Shown: positions 54,807-64,000 of the stretch, one piece after another
Position numbering within the stretch: the first letter of the stretch is position 1
Layout: the number at the start of each line of letters is the position of its first letter
Source of the DNA: Ahrensia kielensis DSM 5890
GTDB taxonomy: Bacteria > Pseudomonadota > Alphaproteobacteria > Rhizobiales > Rhizobiaceae
NCBI RefSeq assembly: GCF_000374465.1
Contig: NZ_KB894529.1
Location: forward strand, 1-64,000
Length of the DNA stretch: 64,000 bases
Direction: 5' to 3'
Notes under the pieces: model-generated
The model's database searches: none
Told to the model about the DNA's origin: nothing
The model's input: only the letters and a program-made list of their open reading frames with translations
Made by a program: the position numbers and the translations under genes

Positions 54807-55721
54807 CTAAACTGCCTTCACTGCAAGTTCAGCCATTTGCATAATGGCTTCGCGTGAGTCTGCAACCGCTATAAAACGCGCATTATGACAAAACTTAGCG
54901 CCTTTAACACCGCTCGCCTCTTCCAATGCTTTATCTGTCAGCCCTGCCCAAGCGGCTGGCAAATCAGCGCGCTGTTCAAATGTGTCATTGGACAGCTTGA
55001 TGCCATTAAGCGTCCAATCACCTCCGCGCGGATTGACCACAAACAAGATGTGGTCAGCTTCCATTTTATCTAATGCAGAACGATAAGGCATGCCCATAGG
55101 CAGTTCGAGAATTGGAGAAGCACCTGCTTTGGCGATAGCGTCAAGAGCAAGACTTTGCGAACGCGCTTTAGCCGCTCTATTACGAACAGCCGCTTCCACG
55201 AAGCTACGCGCAATGGTTAGACTTTCAAAAAACGCATCATCATTTGCCGTTGGCGACATATCGTCAAACACCGGCTTCATGCTCTCCAACAATGCAGGCA
55301 ATGTTAAACCTGAGAGCGGCCCCGCGACAGATGGTTCTATTGCGCCATTGTCCAAAAGATCTATCGGCAGCACAAATTTTATATCAATAGCTACGTGGAT
55401 TGTTTCGATATCGTCTGCTGGCACATTCAGGGCAGCAAGATATTCCCGCCCATAATGATGCCAGATTAAACCAAAAGAACTAAACGGCTGCCCGTCTTCA
55501 CGTAAAGGGCTTGGCCGTTGATGGTGATCAAATATCTGCGCTTCAGCATCATAGTGGCCGCCTACATCATAAATAATTTTACTCGGTGCAGGTGTTAGCA
55601 GCTCACGATCACGACTACGCAACAATTCAGCCTTCGGATAAAGCCGCGTGAGCACAACAGAGGACAACAACTCATCGGCATGGAAACCGCCAGAATGCGT
55701 TACAAGATGGGTAATTGTCAT
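54807..55721 (-). CDS. MYG1 family protein (DHH-like nuclease fold)
   Basis: A 304-residue member of the MYG1/UPF0160 family. VTHSGGFHADELLSSVVL at residues 7-24 carries the His and Asp of the first metal site, YDVGGHYDAEAQIFDHHQ near residue 48 the DHH-like motif, and HVAID the next Asp. Eukaryotic MYG1 is an RNA 3'-5' exonuclease. The bacterial role is unknown. The ATG at 55721 is chosen over a TTG 12 bases upstream because GGAG lies 7 bases before it. It is monocistronic. Confidence 0.88.
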   Translation of the reverse strand: MTITHLVTHSGGFHADELLSSVVLTRLYPKAELLRSRDRELLTPAPSKIIYDVGGHYDAEAQIFDHHQRPSPLREDGQPFSSFGLIWHHYGREYLAALNVPADDIETIHVAIDIKFVLPIDLLDNGAIEPSVAGPLSGLTLPALLESMKPVFDDMSPTANDDAFFESLTIARSFVEAAVRNRAAKARSQSLALDAIAKAGASPILELPMGMPYRSALDKMEADHILFVVNPRGGDWTLNGIKLSNDTFEQRADLPAAWAGLTDKALEEASGVKGAKFCHNARFIAVADSREAIMQMAELAVKAV

Positions 55722-56007
55722 GGGAGGCTCCAAGTATCGTACACGTCATAATGCGCAGTTGTACGGTTATTCAAAAATGTTTCAAACGCGTATTCACAGC
55801 AAATGACACTTAGATCAACATTTTTTAAGTAAAACAAATACTCATCCGGCCTTACCGTCAACAAAGGTAAACCTTAAACAAACAAAACAATTAAACTTAA
55901 GTATAGATTCTCTACTCTAAGTAATTACAGGAAAATATAAGTATAATCATGAATTTTAATTGATTTCTCTCGCTGCAAACCAAGCAAAAAGGCTTTCTAA
56001 AACTATG

Positions 56008-56793
56008 TTAATTGGCTCTTCTTTCAAAAAAAGCGGCGATGCCATCGCGTGCTTCTTCGCTTTCCCAGCGGTCCGCTAGAGCCTCAATTGTTTCTTCTAT
56101 AGTCTCTTGCGTGATGCTGCCGGATAGTTTTTGGCAAAGAGCTTTTGCACTGGCAACAGCGCCAGATTTGGTTTGCAAGATTGCCGATAATTCGGCTTCT
56201 ATATCATCATCCAAATTGTTTGAAATTTTCGACGCTAGGCCCGAACGCAAAGCAAAATCCGTATCAAAACTTTTGGCTGTAAAAAACACTTGCCGTGCAA
56301 ATGCAGAGCCCATTCGATCAACAACAAACGGCCCAATGGTGGCAGGTATCAATCCCAACTTAGTTTCCGTTAGACCAAATTTTGCCCCTTCAGCGACGAT
56401 GGTAATATCGCACACGGCCATCAAGCCAACGCCGCCGCCAAAAGCGTTGCTGTGTACTTTAGCAATCAATGGTTTTGGCAATATGTTTAGAGCAAACAAC
56501 ATGTCGGCCAGTTTGCGTGCACCAGCAATTTTTCCCGCACGATCTTTTTTAGCTTGATCTTGCATCCAGCCCAAATCGCCGCCTGCACAAAATGTCTTTC
56601 CATTGGCAGATAAGATAACAGCCCGCACGCGCTCATCATCACCTAGAAGTTTGGCAGCATCATGCAGCTCGTCAATCATCTGCGCATCCATCGCATTATG
56701 CTTTTCGGGTCTATTGAGGACCAGATGCGCGATACCACGTGGATCTAATGTCAACGCCAAGGTTTCATAAGTCGCTAGAGTGCTATCGGTCAT
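56008..56793 (-). CDS. liuC: Enoyl-CoA hydratase family, probable methylglutaconyl-CoA hydratase
   Basis: A 261-residue crotonase-fold enzyme. The oxyanion-hole segments are AVILSANGKTFCAGGDLGWM near residue 55 and SNAFGGGVGLMAVCDI near residue 105. In this operon it should hydrate 3-methylglutaconyl-CoA to HMG-CoA in leucine breakdown. It starts at the ATG at 56793 (GGAG 6 bases before) and overlaps the HMG-CoA lyase gene by 11 bp. It is the last gene of the liu operon. Confidence 0.88.
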   Translation of the reverse strand: MTDSTLATYETLALTLDPRGIAHLVLNRPEKHNAMDAQMIDELHDAAKLLGDDERVRAVILSANGKTFCAGGDLGWMQDQAKKDRAGKIAGARKLADMLFALNILPKPLIAKVHSNAFGGGVGLMAVCDITIVAEGAKFGLTETKLGLIPATIGPFVVDRMGSAFARQVFFTAKSFDTDFALRSGLASKISNNLDDDIEAELSAILQTKSGAVASAKALCQKLSGSITQETIEETIEALADRWESEEARDGIAAFFERRAN

Positions 56794-57646
56794 GGTTTTC
56801 TCCAAGCATAGATATAAGCGCTTCAGCTTTCGCCAAAACATCAAAATTCAAGCCAGTGTGATAGTGTTCTCGCTCAAGCATATGGGCAAGCTTCACGGTC
56901 GATACGTTGCCCTTTGCGCCTGGCGCATAAGGACATCCGCCAAGGCCGCCAATGGCACTGTCGAAATTGCGCAAACCTTCATTTAGACTTGCCTTTACAT
57001 TATCGAGCGCATTGCCATTTGTATCATGATAATGACCTGCCAGTTTATCAACAGGCACATGTTGTTTTACCGCGTTCAGCATAGCGATAATTTTTTCCGG
57101 TGTGCCTGCGCCAATGGTATCGCCAAGCGAGATTTCATAGCAACCAAGCTCAAACAGCTTTGCGGCAATTTGTGCCACCGCTTCCGGCGCAATATCGCCT
57201 TCATAGGGACAGCCGACAACGCATGACACATAGCCTCTGACGGGAACACCATCTGCGCGAGCGCGTTCTACGATAGGGATAAAACGCTCAATACTTTCAG
57301 CGATTGTGCAATTGATATTCTTCTGACTAAAAGTCTCGGATGCCGCACCAAAGATCGCAACCTCATCCGCCTTGGCAGCAAGTGCTTTTTCATAACCGAT
57401 AATATTCGGTGTTAGTGCAGCATAGGATACGCCTTGCGCCCGATTGATGCCGTTCAAGACTTCGGTTGCATCTGCCATTTGCGGCACCCATTTGGCAGGC
57501 ACAAATGACGTTGCTTCGATATGGGAAAAACCAGCTTGGGACAGAAGATCAATAAGAGCGATCTTGGTTTGCGTAGGAACGATTGCTTTTTCGTTCTGCA
57601 AGCCATCGCGCGGACCGACTTCATAGATGCGAACATTCTCCATCAT
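56783..57646 (-). CDS. liuE: Hydroxymethylglutaryl-CoA lyase
   Basis: A 287-residue TIM-barrel lyase that splits HMG-CoA into acetyl-CoA and acetoacetate. EVGPRDGLQNEK at residues 9-20 holds the catalytic Arg and metal Asp. HYHDTNGNALDNV near residue 205 holds the metal His residues. IGGLGGCPYAPGAKGNV near residue 232 has the catalytic Cys loop. The start overlaps the carboxylase alpha stop (ATGATG), so the two are coupled. Confidence 0.95.
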   Translation of the reverse strand: MMENVRIYEVGPRDGLQNEKAIVPTQTKIALIDLLSQAGFSHIEATSFVPAKWVPQMADATEVLNGINRAQGVSYAALTPNIIGYEKALAAKADEVAIFGAASETFSQKNINCTIAESIERFIPIVERARADGVPVRGYVSCVVGCPYEGDIAPEAVAQIAAKLFELGCYEISLGDTIGAGTPEKIIAMLNAVKQHVPVDKLAGHYHDTNGNALDNVKASLNEGLRNFDSAIGGLGGCPYAPGAKGNVSTVKLAHMLEREHYHTGLNFDVLAKAEALISMLGENHDR

Positions 57647-59613
57647 TCATCCTCTTCAAGCTGAAGAAGAATAGAGCCGCTTTCAACTGCCTGACCGACC
57701 TTGCATGAGATAGCAGCGACAATGCCGTCGCGTGGTGCTTCCAACGCCATTTCCATTTTCATTGCCTCAATGACAATGACGCGCTGCCCTGCCTCCACTT
57801 TGGATTTTTCAGCAACATTCACAAGACGAACCACACCTGTCATCGGTGCAATGACTGCCGAAGCGCTGAGCTTATCATCGCTGCGCCCAGACAAAGGATC
57901 AGGACGCGTAAACTCAAATGTGTGTCCATTAAAATGAACAGATACGACTGTTTCATTGCCCCGCATAAATGTGGCAACACGGGCAGAACGCCGCTGACTA
58001 TCCATCATAAAAGAACAACTATCTTGCGTGCGCACAACATTGTCTAACGCTGCACATAAAGTACCATCAGGCATTGTTAAACGAGCGGCACCTGCTCCAG
58101 ATAATATGATTTTACGCTCAAGCAGTTCATCAGCAAAACGCAAACAAACCGTATGGGATGCCTCACCCCATAAACGCCAACCATCGGTTTGCGGGTTGAT
58201 GTTTAAAGCAGCAAGCGTTGCAATGGCAGTAACTTCATCGCTTAATGCCGCTGGCAAAGTCAGATGATCGATCTCATCAGCGATTAGGCCTGTATTGACC
58301 TCGCCCTTTTTGAAGCCCTCATGTGCGGCCAATGCCTGCAAAAAGGAAAGGTTGGTCACCGTTCCGGCCACATGCGTGTCACCAAGCGCTGCACTTAGTC
58401 GCAACAATGCTTCGGCGCGATTAGCACCATGCGTGATAACTTTCGCGACCATCGGGTCATAATAAGGCGTAATATCATCACCAGCGCGCACGCCGCTATC
58501 GTTACGGGCAATATCCGAGAATGCCAAATGCGCGATATGACCGGTTGCAGGCAAAAACCCTGCCGGTACATCTTCAGCATAAAGCCGCGCTTCGAAGGCA
58601 TGACCGTTGATCGACAGATCAGCTTGACTAAATGGCAATGGTTCGCCTGCCGCAACCCGCAATTGAGCCGCAACAAGGTCTTTGCCTGTAATGGCTTCGG
58701 TTACCGGATGTTCAACTTGCAGACGCGTGTTCATTTCCATGAACCAGAACCCGTCTGTGCGCAGCGCGCCAGACCCATCCACGATAAATTCAATCGTACC
58801 TGCGCCCACATAGTCGATTGCTTGCGCCGCTTTAACCGCAGCATCTGTCATCGCGGCACGCACATCGTCGGTCATGCCTGGCGCTGGTGCTTCTTCAATG
58901 ACTTTTTGGTGCCTGCGCTGTAATGAACAATCACGCTCATATAAATGAACCACATTGCCGTGGCTGTCGCCAAATACCTGTACTTCGATATGACGCGGTG
59001 ATGTAATATAACGTTCAATCAGAACCGCAGCATCGCCAAAGGCGCTTTTTCCTTCACGGGCAGCACTTTCCAGAGCAGATGCAAAATCTTCCGGTTTTTC
59101 AACCAGCCGCATGCCCTTGCCGCCGCCGCCAGCACGCGCTTTGATTAAAACCGGATAACCGATCTCATCGGCTTGAGTTTTAAGAAACGCTGCATCCTGA
59201 TTTTCACCGTGATAGCCCGGCACAACCGGAACACCTGCCTTGACCATCAGCGCTTTGGCCGCATCTTTTAGCCCCATTGCGCGAATGGCTTTGGCACTTG
59301 GGCCGATGAATGTCAGTCCGGCAGCTTCCACCGCCTCCACAAAATCAGGGTTCTCGGACAAGAAGCCATAACCTGGATGGATAGCCTGCGCACCTGTTTG
59401 CAAGGCAGCAGCAATAATGATGTCGCCCTTCAGATAGCTTTCACCAACGGGGGCAGGACCAATGCGCACCGCCTCATCTGCCATGGCAACATGGCGGGAC
59501 GATGCATCGGCATCTGAATAAACAGCGACCGTTTTAATGCCCATCTGCGTTGCTGTTTGCATAACACGGCAAGCGATTTCGCCACGATTGGCAATAAGGA
59601 TTTTTGAGAACAT
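57643..59613 (-). CDS. liuD: Methylcrotonyl-CoA carboxylase biotin-containing alpha subunit
   Basis: A 656-residue subunit with biotin carboxylase at the N-terminus (KILIANRGEIACRVM, then the ATP-grasp loop KARAGGGGKGMRLV and EMNTRLQVEHPVTE). A middle BT-like region and a C-terminal biotinyl domain with Lys619 in EAMKMEM follow. It carboxylates biotin and hands CO2 to the beta subunit, acting on 3-methylcrotonyl-CoA. Geranyl- or propionyl-CoA are alternatives by family, but the operon favours leucine breakdown. Confidence 0.95.
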   Translation of the reverse strand: MFSKILIANRGEIACRVMQTATQMGIKTVAVYSDADASSRHVAMADEAVRIGPAPVGESYLKGDIIIAAALQTGAQAIHPGYGFLSENPDFVEAVEAAGLTFIGPSAKAIRAMGLKDAAKALMVKAGVPVVPGYHGENQDAAFLKTQADEIGYPVLIKARAGGGGKGMRLVEKPEDFASALESAAREGKSAFGDAAVLIERYITSPRHIEVQVFGDSHGNVVHLYERDCSLQRRHQKVIEEAPAPGMTDDVRAAMTDAAVKAAQAIDYVGAGTIEFIVDGSGALRTDGFWFMEMNTRLQVEHPVTEAITGKDLVAAQLRVAAGEPLPFSQADLSINGHAFEARLYAEDVPAGFLPATGHIAHLAFSDIARNDSGVRAGDDITPYYDPMVAKVITHGANRAEALLRLSAALGDTHVAGTVTNLSFLQALAAHEGFKKGEVNTGLIADEIDHLTLPAALSDEVTAIATLAALNINPQTDGWRLWGEASHTVCLRFADELLERKIILSGAGAARLTMPDGTLCAALDNVVRTQDSCSFMMDSQRRSARVATFMRGNETVVSVHFNGHTFEFTRPDPLSGRSDDKLSASAVIAPMTGVVRLVNVAEKSKVEAGQRVIVIEAMKMEMALEAPRDGIVAAISCKVGQAVESGSILLQLEEDE

Positions 59614-59614
59614 G

Positions 59615-61210
59615 TTACATTCTAAACAAGCCGAAGCTTGTCTCCTCTACCGGTGCGTTAAGGCAAGCTTTTAGGCTAAGTGCCACCACATCGCGGGTTT
59701 TGCGCGGGTCAATAATACCATCATCCCAAAGACGTGCCGAAGCATAAAATGGGTGTGACTGCTTTTCGAATTGATCAAGAATAGGCTGCTTGAATGCCGC
59801 CTCTTCTTGGGCGCTCCATTCCTCGCCGCGCGCTTCTTTTCCTGCGCGTGTCACAGTCGCCAAAACGCCTGCGGCCTGTGCACCGCCCATCACTGAGATA
59901 CGTGCGTTTGGCCACATCCAAACAAACCGCGGACTAAAAGCACGTCCGCACATGCCGTAATTTCCCGCACCATAAGAGCCACCAATAATGACCGTGATCT
60001 TGGGCACATTGGCTGTCGAGACGGCGTTCACAAGTTTAGCACCATCTTTGGCAATACCGCCGGCTTCAACTTTTGAGCCCACCATAAAGCCTGTAATATT
60101 CTGCAGAAAAAGAAGCGGAATTTTGCGCTGACAACATAGCTCAATAAAGTGCGTTCCCTTCAACGAGCTTTCAGAAAACAGCGCACCATTATTCGCTATA
60201 ATCCCAACCGGAATGCCTTCAATATGCGAAAAGCCAGTTACGAGCGTTGTGCCATAACGCGCTTTGAACTCATCAAACTCCGAACCATCAACAATACGCG
60301 CAATGATATCGCGCACATCATAAGGTTGTTTGGTATCTACCGGAATAAGCCCCATAAGATCCTGCGCAGGATATGCAGGTGCTTTTGCTGTTGCAAGGTT
60401 TACATTTGTTTGAGGCGCTTTGCCAAGCGTGCGCACAATCTGGCGGGCCAGTGCAAGCGCATGGGCATCATCTTCGGCCAGATAATCTGCTACACCTGAT
60501 AGGCGCGTATGCGTATCTGCGCCGCCGAGCGTTTCAGCGTCCACTTCCTCACCCGTCGCTTCTTTGACAAGCGGTGGTCCGGCCAGAAAAATCATGGCCT
60601 GTTCTTTGACCATAATTGTCTCATCGCACATCGCAGGCACATAAGCTCCGCCTGCTGTGCAATTGCCCATAACAACGGCGATCTGCGCAATACCCTTCGC
60701 GCTCATGCGGGCTTGGTTATAAAAAATCCGCCCGAAGTGATCGCGGTCGGGAAACACCTCATCCTGATTGGGCAGGTTCGCGCCGCCACTATCAACAAGG
60801 TAGAGACATGGCAGAAGATTTTCCTCCGCTATCTCTTGTGCGCGAAGATGCTTTTTCACCGTCAACGGATAATAGGTGCCGCCCTTAACAGTCGCATCAT
60901 TGCACACGATCATGCAGTCGCGGCCTTCCACCTTGCCGATACCAGCAATTGCACCCGCAGATGGAATGTCATCGACATAAACATCCTTGGCCGCAAAGAG
61001 ACCGATTTCCAAAAACGGAGAACCTGGATCAAGCAACCCTTGAATTCGGTCACGGGGTAGCAACTTGCCACGTTTGACATGCCGTTCTTTTGCACGCTCA
61101 GGGCCGCCCTCAATAATGCGGGCAGCTTCTTGAGCCACAATATCATACTGCGCCTGCATAGCTGCAGCGTTATCATCATTGGGGATCGTGATGAATGAAA
61201 GGACCGTCAT
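59615..61210 (-). CDS. liuB: Methylcrotonyl-CoA carboxylase carboxyltransferase beta subunit
   Basis: A 531-residue carboxyltransferase with two crotonase-like halves. [33 protein letters not shown] is the MCC-beta region near residues 135-167, and [17 protein letters not shown] near residue 410 is the second half's CoA loop. It lies 1 bp before the alpha subunit gene and 2 bp after the dehydrogenase gene. Together with LiuD it forms 3-methylglutaconyl-CoA. Confidence 0.95.
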   Translation of the reverse strand: MTVLSFITIPNDDNAAAMQAQYDIVAQEAARIIEGGPERAKERHVKRGKLLPRDRIQGLLDPGSPFLEIGLFAAKDVYVDDIPSAGAIAGIGKVEGRDCMIVCNDATVKGGTYYPLTVKKHLRAQEIAEENLLPCLYLVDSGGANLPNQDEVFPDRDHFGRIFYNQARMSAKGIAQIAVVMGNCTAGGAYVPAMCDETIMVKEQAMIFLAGPPLVKEATGEEVDAETLGGADTHTRLSGVADYLAEDDAHALALARQIVRTLGKAPQTNVNLATAKAPAYPAQDLMGLIPVDTKQPYDVRDIIARIVDGSEFDEFKARYGTTLVTGFSHIEGIPVGIIANNGALFSESSLKGTHFIELCCQRKIPLLFLQNITGFMVGSKVEAGGIAKDGAKLVNAVSTANVPKITVIIGGSYGAGNYGMCGRAFSPRFVWMWPNARISVMGGAQAAGVLATVTRAGKEARGEEWSAQEEAAFKQPILDQFEKQSHPFYASARLWDDGIIDPRKTRDVVALSLKACLNAPVEETSFGLFRM

Positions 61211-61212
61211 GA

Positions 61213-62376
61213 TTATGCCGTTTCTGTGAAGAGTTCGCGGCCGATCAACATACGGCGGATTTCACTGGTGCCAGCACCGATTTCATAGAGCTTTGCATCA
61301 CGCAGCAAACGGCCTGTCGCATATTCGCTCGTATAGCCATTACCGCCCAAACATTGGATAGCCTCAAGAGCAACTTGCGTTGCTTTTTCAGCGGCATAGA
61401 GAATACATCCCGCAGAATCTTTTCGGCTTGTCTCGCCGCGGTCGCAGCCTTGTGCAACAGCATAAACATAAGCACGGCAAGCATTCATCGTGGTGTACAT
61501 ATCCGCGAGCTTACCTTGCATTAGCTGGAATGTGCCAATTGGTTTGCCGAACTGCTCACGCTCGTGAACATAGGGCACAACAATATCCATTGCGGCGGCC
61601 ATAATGCCGATTGGACCAGCGGCTAGAACAACACGCTCATAATCAAGGCCTGACATCAAAACATTGACGCCTTTTCCTTCTTCGCCAAGAATGTTCTCAA
61701 ATGGCACTTCACAATCTTTGAACACAAGCTCGCATGTGTTTGAGCCGCGCATACCAAGCTTGTCGAGTTTTTGTGCCGTAGAAAATCCAGCCATGTCTCT
61801 TTCAACCAAGAAAGCCGTTATTCCTTTAGGACCAGCAGCAGGATCGGTTTTGGCATAAACGACCAGCGTTGAGGCATCGGGGCCATTGGTGATCCACATT
61901 TTGTTGCCATTGAGCACGAACTTGTCATTGCGCTTTTCAGCGCGCAATTTCATGGACACAACATCGGAACCAGCACCTGGCTCAGACATCGCTAATGAGC
62001 CAACATGTTCGCCTGAAATCAGTTTAGGAAGATATTTAGCCTTTTGTTCAGGCGTGCCCCAACGGTTGATCTGATTGATGCAAAGATTGGAGTGCGCACC
62101 ATAGCTAAGGCCAACAGACGCCGACGCACGACTTATCTCTTCGATAGCAACCGCGTGGGCAAGATAGCCCATATCCGAGCCGCCAAGTTCTTCTGGCACA
62201 GTAATACCGTGCAAGCCGAGAGCACCCATCTTTTCCCACAAATCTGCTGGGAAATTATTCGAAGCATCTATTTCTGCTGCACGCGGTGCGATCTCATCCT
62301 GTGCAAAGCGCCGTACCATATCGCGCAATGCATCGATTTCTTCACCAAGGCCAAAATCCATTGTTTGGTTAAACAT
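61213..62376 (-). CDS. liuA: Isovaleryl-CoA dehydrogenase
   Basis: A 387-residue acyl-CoA dehydrogenase. [14 protein letters not shown] near residue 134 and [18 protein letters not shown] near residue 160 bind FAD and CoA. The substrate-type signature [21 protein letters not shown] near residue 250 contains the Glu expected as the base in isovaleryl-CoA dehydrogenase (helix G position). The C-terminus [18 protein letters not shown] is typical. It is the first enzyme gene of the operon, 12 bp after the TetR gene. Confidence 0.94.
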   Translation of the reverse strand: MFNQTMDFGLGEEIDALRDMVRRFAQDEIAPRAAEIDASNNFPADLWEKMGALGLHGITVPEELGGSDMGYLAHAVAIEEISRASASVGLSYGAHSNLCINQINRWGTPEQKAKYLPKLISGEHVGSLAMSEPGAGSDVVSMKLRAEKRNDKFVLNGNKMWITNGPDASTLVVYAKTDPAAGPKGITAFLVERDMAGFSTAQKLDKLGMRGSNTCELVFKDCEVPFENILGEEGKGVNVLMSGLDYERVVLAAGPIGIMAAAMDIVVPYVHEREQFGKPIGTFQLMQGKLADMYTTMNACRAYVYAVAQGCDRGETSRKDSAGCILYAAEKATQVALEAIQCLGGNGYTSEYATGRLLRDAKLYEIGAGTSEIRRMLIGRELFTETA

Positions 62377-62388
62377 TATTCTCTCCCA

Positions 62389-62994
62389 TTATGCTTTTGT
62401 AACGGCGGTTAATCCAACCGACCCCATAACCATGCCAACGTATAAATCTTCAATTTTCTGCTGAGACAGGCGTCCGCCCGAGCGATACCAAGTATTGACA
62501 CCTGTCAGCATCGCTAGAATTGCCATCGCGGCCACATGGGGATCAGAAGCACTGAACGTGCCCTCATCGGCTCCATGCCTTAAAATTGTTTTGGCTATAT
62601 TCTCGTAAGTGTGGCGCTTACGTTCGATAATTCGAAATCCCTGATCTTCCAGAGAGCGCAGTTCCATATAAGATAGGAAAACTTCGTCGGGCCTGCTGAT
62701 ATGATAGCGGATGTGGAAGCGAACAAAACGTTCAAGCGCTGCCGCAGCATCTTCGTCGCGCACTTCATTATTCCAAGCTTCCAGCAACGAATCCATATGG
62801 TTATTTAATAGGGCGACCAGAATTTCCTGCTTGTTGGGATAATGCTGATAAATCGCACTTGCTTGCACACCAACAGCCGCAGCTATCTGGCGCATTGAAA
62901 CTGCCGCATACCCAAAACGTGCGAACAATTTGCACGCTTGTGTGAGTATTGCTTCTGCAGTGATACTTCCAACTGAACCGACTTTACGCGCCAT
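62389..62994 (-). CDS. TetR family regulator of the leucine/isovalerate operon
   Basis: A 201-residue TetR protein. The N-terminal helix-turn-helix (AEAILTQACKLFARFGYAAVSMRQIAAAVGVQASAIYQHYPNKQEIL region, residues about 10-56) is intact, and the C-terminal ligand domain is helical. I chose the ATG at 62994 over a GTG at 63006 because GGA lies 7 bases before the former. It is the first gene of the liu operon and a palindrome covers its promoter, so it probably represses itself and the liu genes, with an acyl-CoA as the likely inducer. A TetR (LiuQ) regulator of this pathway is known in other proteobacteria; whether this is the same family is not shown. Confidence 0.88.
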   Translation of the reverse strand: MARKVGSVGSITAEAILTQACKLFARFGYAAVSMRQIAAAVGVQASAIYQHYPNKQEILVALLNNHMDSLLEAWNNEVRDEDAAAALERFVRFHIRYHISRPDEVFLSYMELRSLEDQGFRIIERKRHTYENIAKTILRHGADEGTFSASDPHVAAMAILAMLTGVNTWYRSGGRLSQQKIEDLYVGMVMGSVGLTAVTKA

Positions 62995-63006
62995 TGTAAA
63001 ATCCAC

Positions 63007-63030
63007 AATTAAATGAACGTTCGTTAAATT
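63007..63030. promoter_or_regulatory. TetR operator candidate, palindrome centred on GAACGTTC
   Basis: A 24-bp palindrome with 10 of 12 base pairs symmetrical. The centre GAACGTTC is perfect and is flanked by AATT arms. It ends 13 bp before the TetR start codon and so overlaps the transcription start of the liu operon. Confidence 0.75.
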
Positions 63031-63093
63031 AATCTAACGCTATATGATTGTCAAGCAATCACACAGTGGACCTGACATCATATATTTTTTGAG

Positions 63094-64000
63094 CTAGCGC
63101 ATATCCACGATGACTTTGCCGTCATCAATCATTGTACCGCGATCAACCAAAGTCACTTTTGTTTTGACATGGCAAATTTCACGAAACAGGTTTGAAATCT
63201 TTTCAATCGCAGCCGCCTCACCGGTCGCTGTGAGCTGGTTTTCCATTTCACAAAACAACATGATGTCGTCTTTCTCATTGTCGCGATCAATCACCAGCCT
63301 CACACGTTGAAGCCCATCAATTGATTGGCACAAATGATTCAATTGTGTCGGGCGAACAAACATGCCTCTGACTTTCGATGTCTGGTCCGCGCGTCCAAGC
63401 CATCCAGCAAGCACCGGCCCTGTTCGCTCACCAATGGCAGCGCTTCGGTCTTCAGGTTGAATAAACGAAGAAAGATCGCCCGTACCAAAGCGGATGAGCG
63501 GATAATCTTCGCGCAATGTCGTGACAACAACCTCGCCCACAGCGCCAAATGGCATTGCTGCACCTGTTTCAGGATCAACGATTTCAACGATCACATCTTC
63601 ATCGACAATCAGCTGACCGCTTGTATCGACTTCATAACCAATCAAACCAAGCTCAGCCGTCGCATAGCACTGGCGCACATTTACATTCGACTTTTCAAAA
63701 AACTCGCGCAAACCCGGCGTTAAAGCACCGCCGCTCACAATCGCTTTTTTAATTGGAACTGGACCACGATCTGCAGCTTGGCAGGCTTCCAGTAATGTTT
63801 TCAGAAAGTCTGGCGTACCTGCGTAAGCGACAGCGCCATATTGGAAAATTGCAGTAATTTGTTGCTCTAACTGTGCATTGCCAGCTGGAATGACGGAACA
63901 ACCAATTGAGCGAGCGCCCGAATCAAAAATCCATGCACCGGGCGTCAAATGATAAGAAAAAGTATTGTGAACAATATCACCGGCCTCAAAGCCAGCAGCT
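63094..64000 (-). CDS. Phenylacetate-CoA ligase family protein (5' part outside window)
   Basis: The minus-strand frame is open from the window edge to the stop at 63094, giving about 302 C-terminal residues. PAGNAQLEQQ near the visible start, KAIVSGGALTPGLREFFE, CYATAELGLIGYE (the adenylate-forming A5-like motif), YPLIRFGTGDLS and GRADQTSKVRGMFVRP match PaaK-like aryl/acyl-CoA ligases. The first ATG in frame (63948) is internal, not the start. It reads toward the TetR gene but is separated by 99 bp with the operator, so it is probably a separate unit. The acid it activates is not readable. Confidence 0.88.
   Translation of the reverse strand, partial: AAGFEAGDIVHNTFSYHLTPGAWIFDSGARSIGCSVIPAGNAQLEQQITAIFQYGAVAYAGTPDFLKTLLEACQAADRGPVPIKKAIVSGGALTPGLREFFEKSNVNVRQCYATAELGLIGYEVDTSGQLIVDEDVIVEIVDPETGAAMPFGAVGEVVVTTLREDYPLIRFGTGDLSSFIQPEDRSAAIGERTGPVLAGWLGRADQTSKVRGMFVRPTQLNHLCQSIDGLQRVRLVIDRDNEKDDIMLFCEMENQLTATGEAAAIEKISNLFREICHVKTKVTLVDRGTMIDDGKVIVDMR

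Noticed and set aside
56012-56557. 181-residue plus-strand frame over the enoyl-CoA hydratase gene
   Set aside because: Mirror frame of a clear crotonase-fold gene with no domain and no ribosome site.
1-64000. CRISPR arrays, tRNA or rRNA genes, insertion sequences, prophage
   Set aside because: No regular repeats, cloverleaf sequences, transposase-like proteins or phage genes were seen while reading both strands; a computed scan was not possible.

Overview
The window reads as chromosomal DNA of an alphaproteobacterium, most likely a marine member of the Hyphomicrobiales or a relative, with roughly balanced GC. The grounds are an FnrN/FnrL-type regulator, a ccoNOQP-ccoGHIS order, an fdsGBA-fdhD-fdsD formate dehydrogenase, TRAP transporters and a hydroxyproline catabolic cluster. 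This is inference from gene content; there is no rRNA to place it. I saw no tRNA, rRNA, CRISPR array, insertion sequence or phage gene. Coding density is high and nearly all genes fall in recognisable metabolic operons.

Layout. 1-4 kb (minus): end of a uronate utilisation operon (kduI cut by the window edge, kdgF-like cupin, TRAP transporter). 4-4.7 kb: a gene-free control region with several inverted repeats. 4.7-7 kb (plus): a DUF1611/DgcN-like protein and an ornithine-racemase-like PLP protein, overlapping by 4 bp. 7-8 kb: three small unrecognised genes. 8.1-12.4 kb (minus): RND efflux pump. 12.8-23.5 kb: the low-oxygen block with an FNR-type regulator, hemN, a hemerythrin, and cbb3 oxidase structural and assembly genes, with two clear FNR boxes. 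23.7-36.1 kb (minus): OFA-family transporter, histidine kinase, an NtrC-like regulator with a degenerate sigma-54 loop, NAD-dependent formate dehydrogenase and its LysR regulator.

36.4-52.1 kb is the most interesting region: a broad hydroxyproline catabolic island. A two-Cys 4-hydroxyproline epimerase, a D-amino-acid oxidoreductase, a DapA-type deaminase and a ketoglutarate semialdehyde dehydrogenase would take trans-4-hydroxyproline to 2-oxoglutarate. A Ser/Thr proline-racemase homologue, an aconitase-X protein and a pyrroline-2-carboxylate reductase would take 3-hydroxyprolines to proline. A TRAP and an ABC transporter supply substrate. A GntR/FCD regulator lies inside, and short palindromes recur upstream of its transcription units.

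52.2-55.7 kb holds unrelated single genes: siderophore-interacting flavoprotein, TauE/SafE permease, ZIP transporter and MYG1. 56-63 kb (minus) is a complete leucine/isovalerate operon (liuABDEC order) led by a TetR regulator with a palindrome at its promoter. The window ends inside a phenylacetate-CoA-ligase-like gene.
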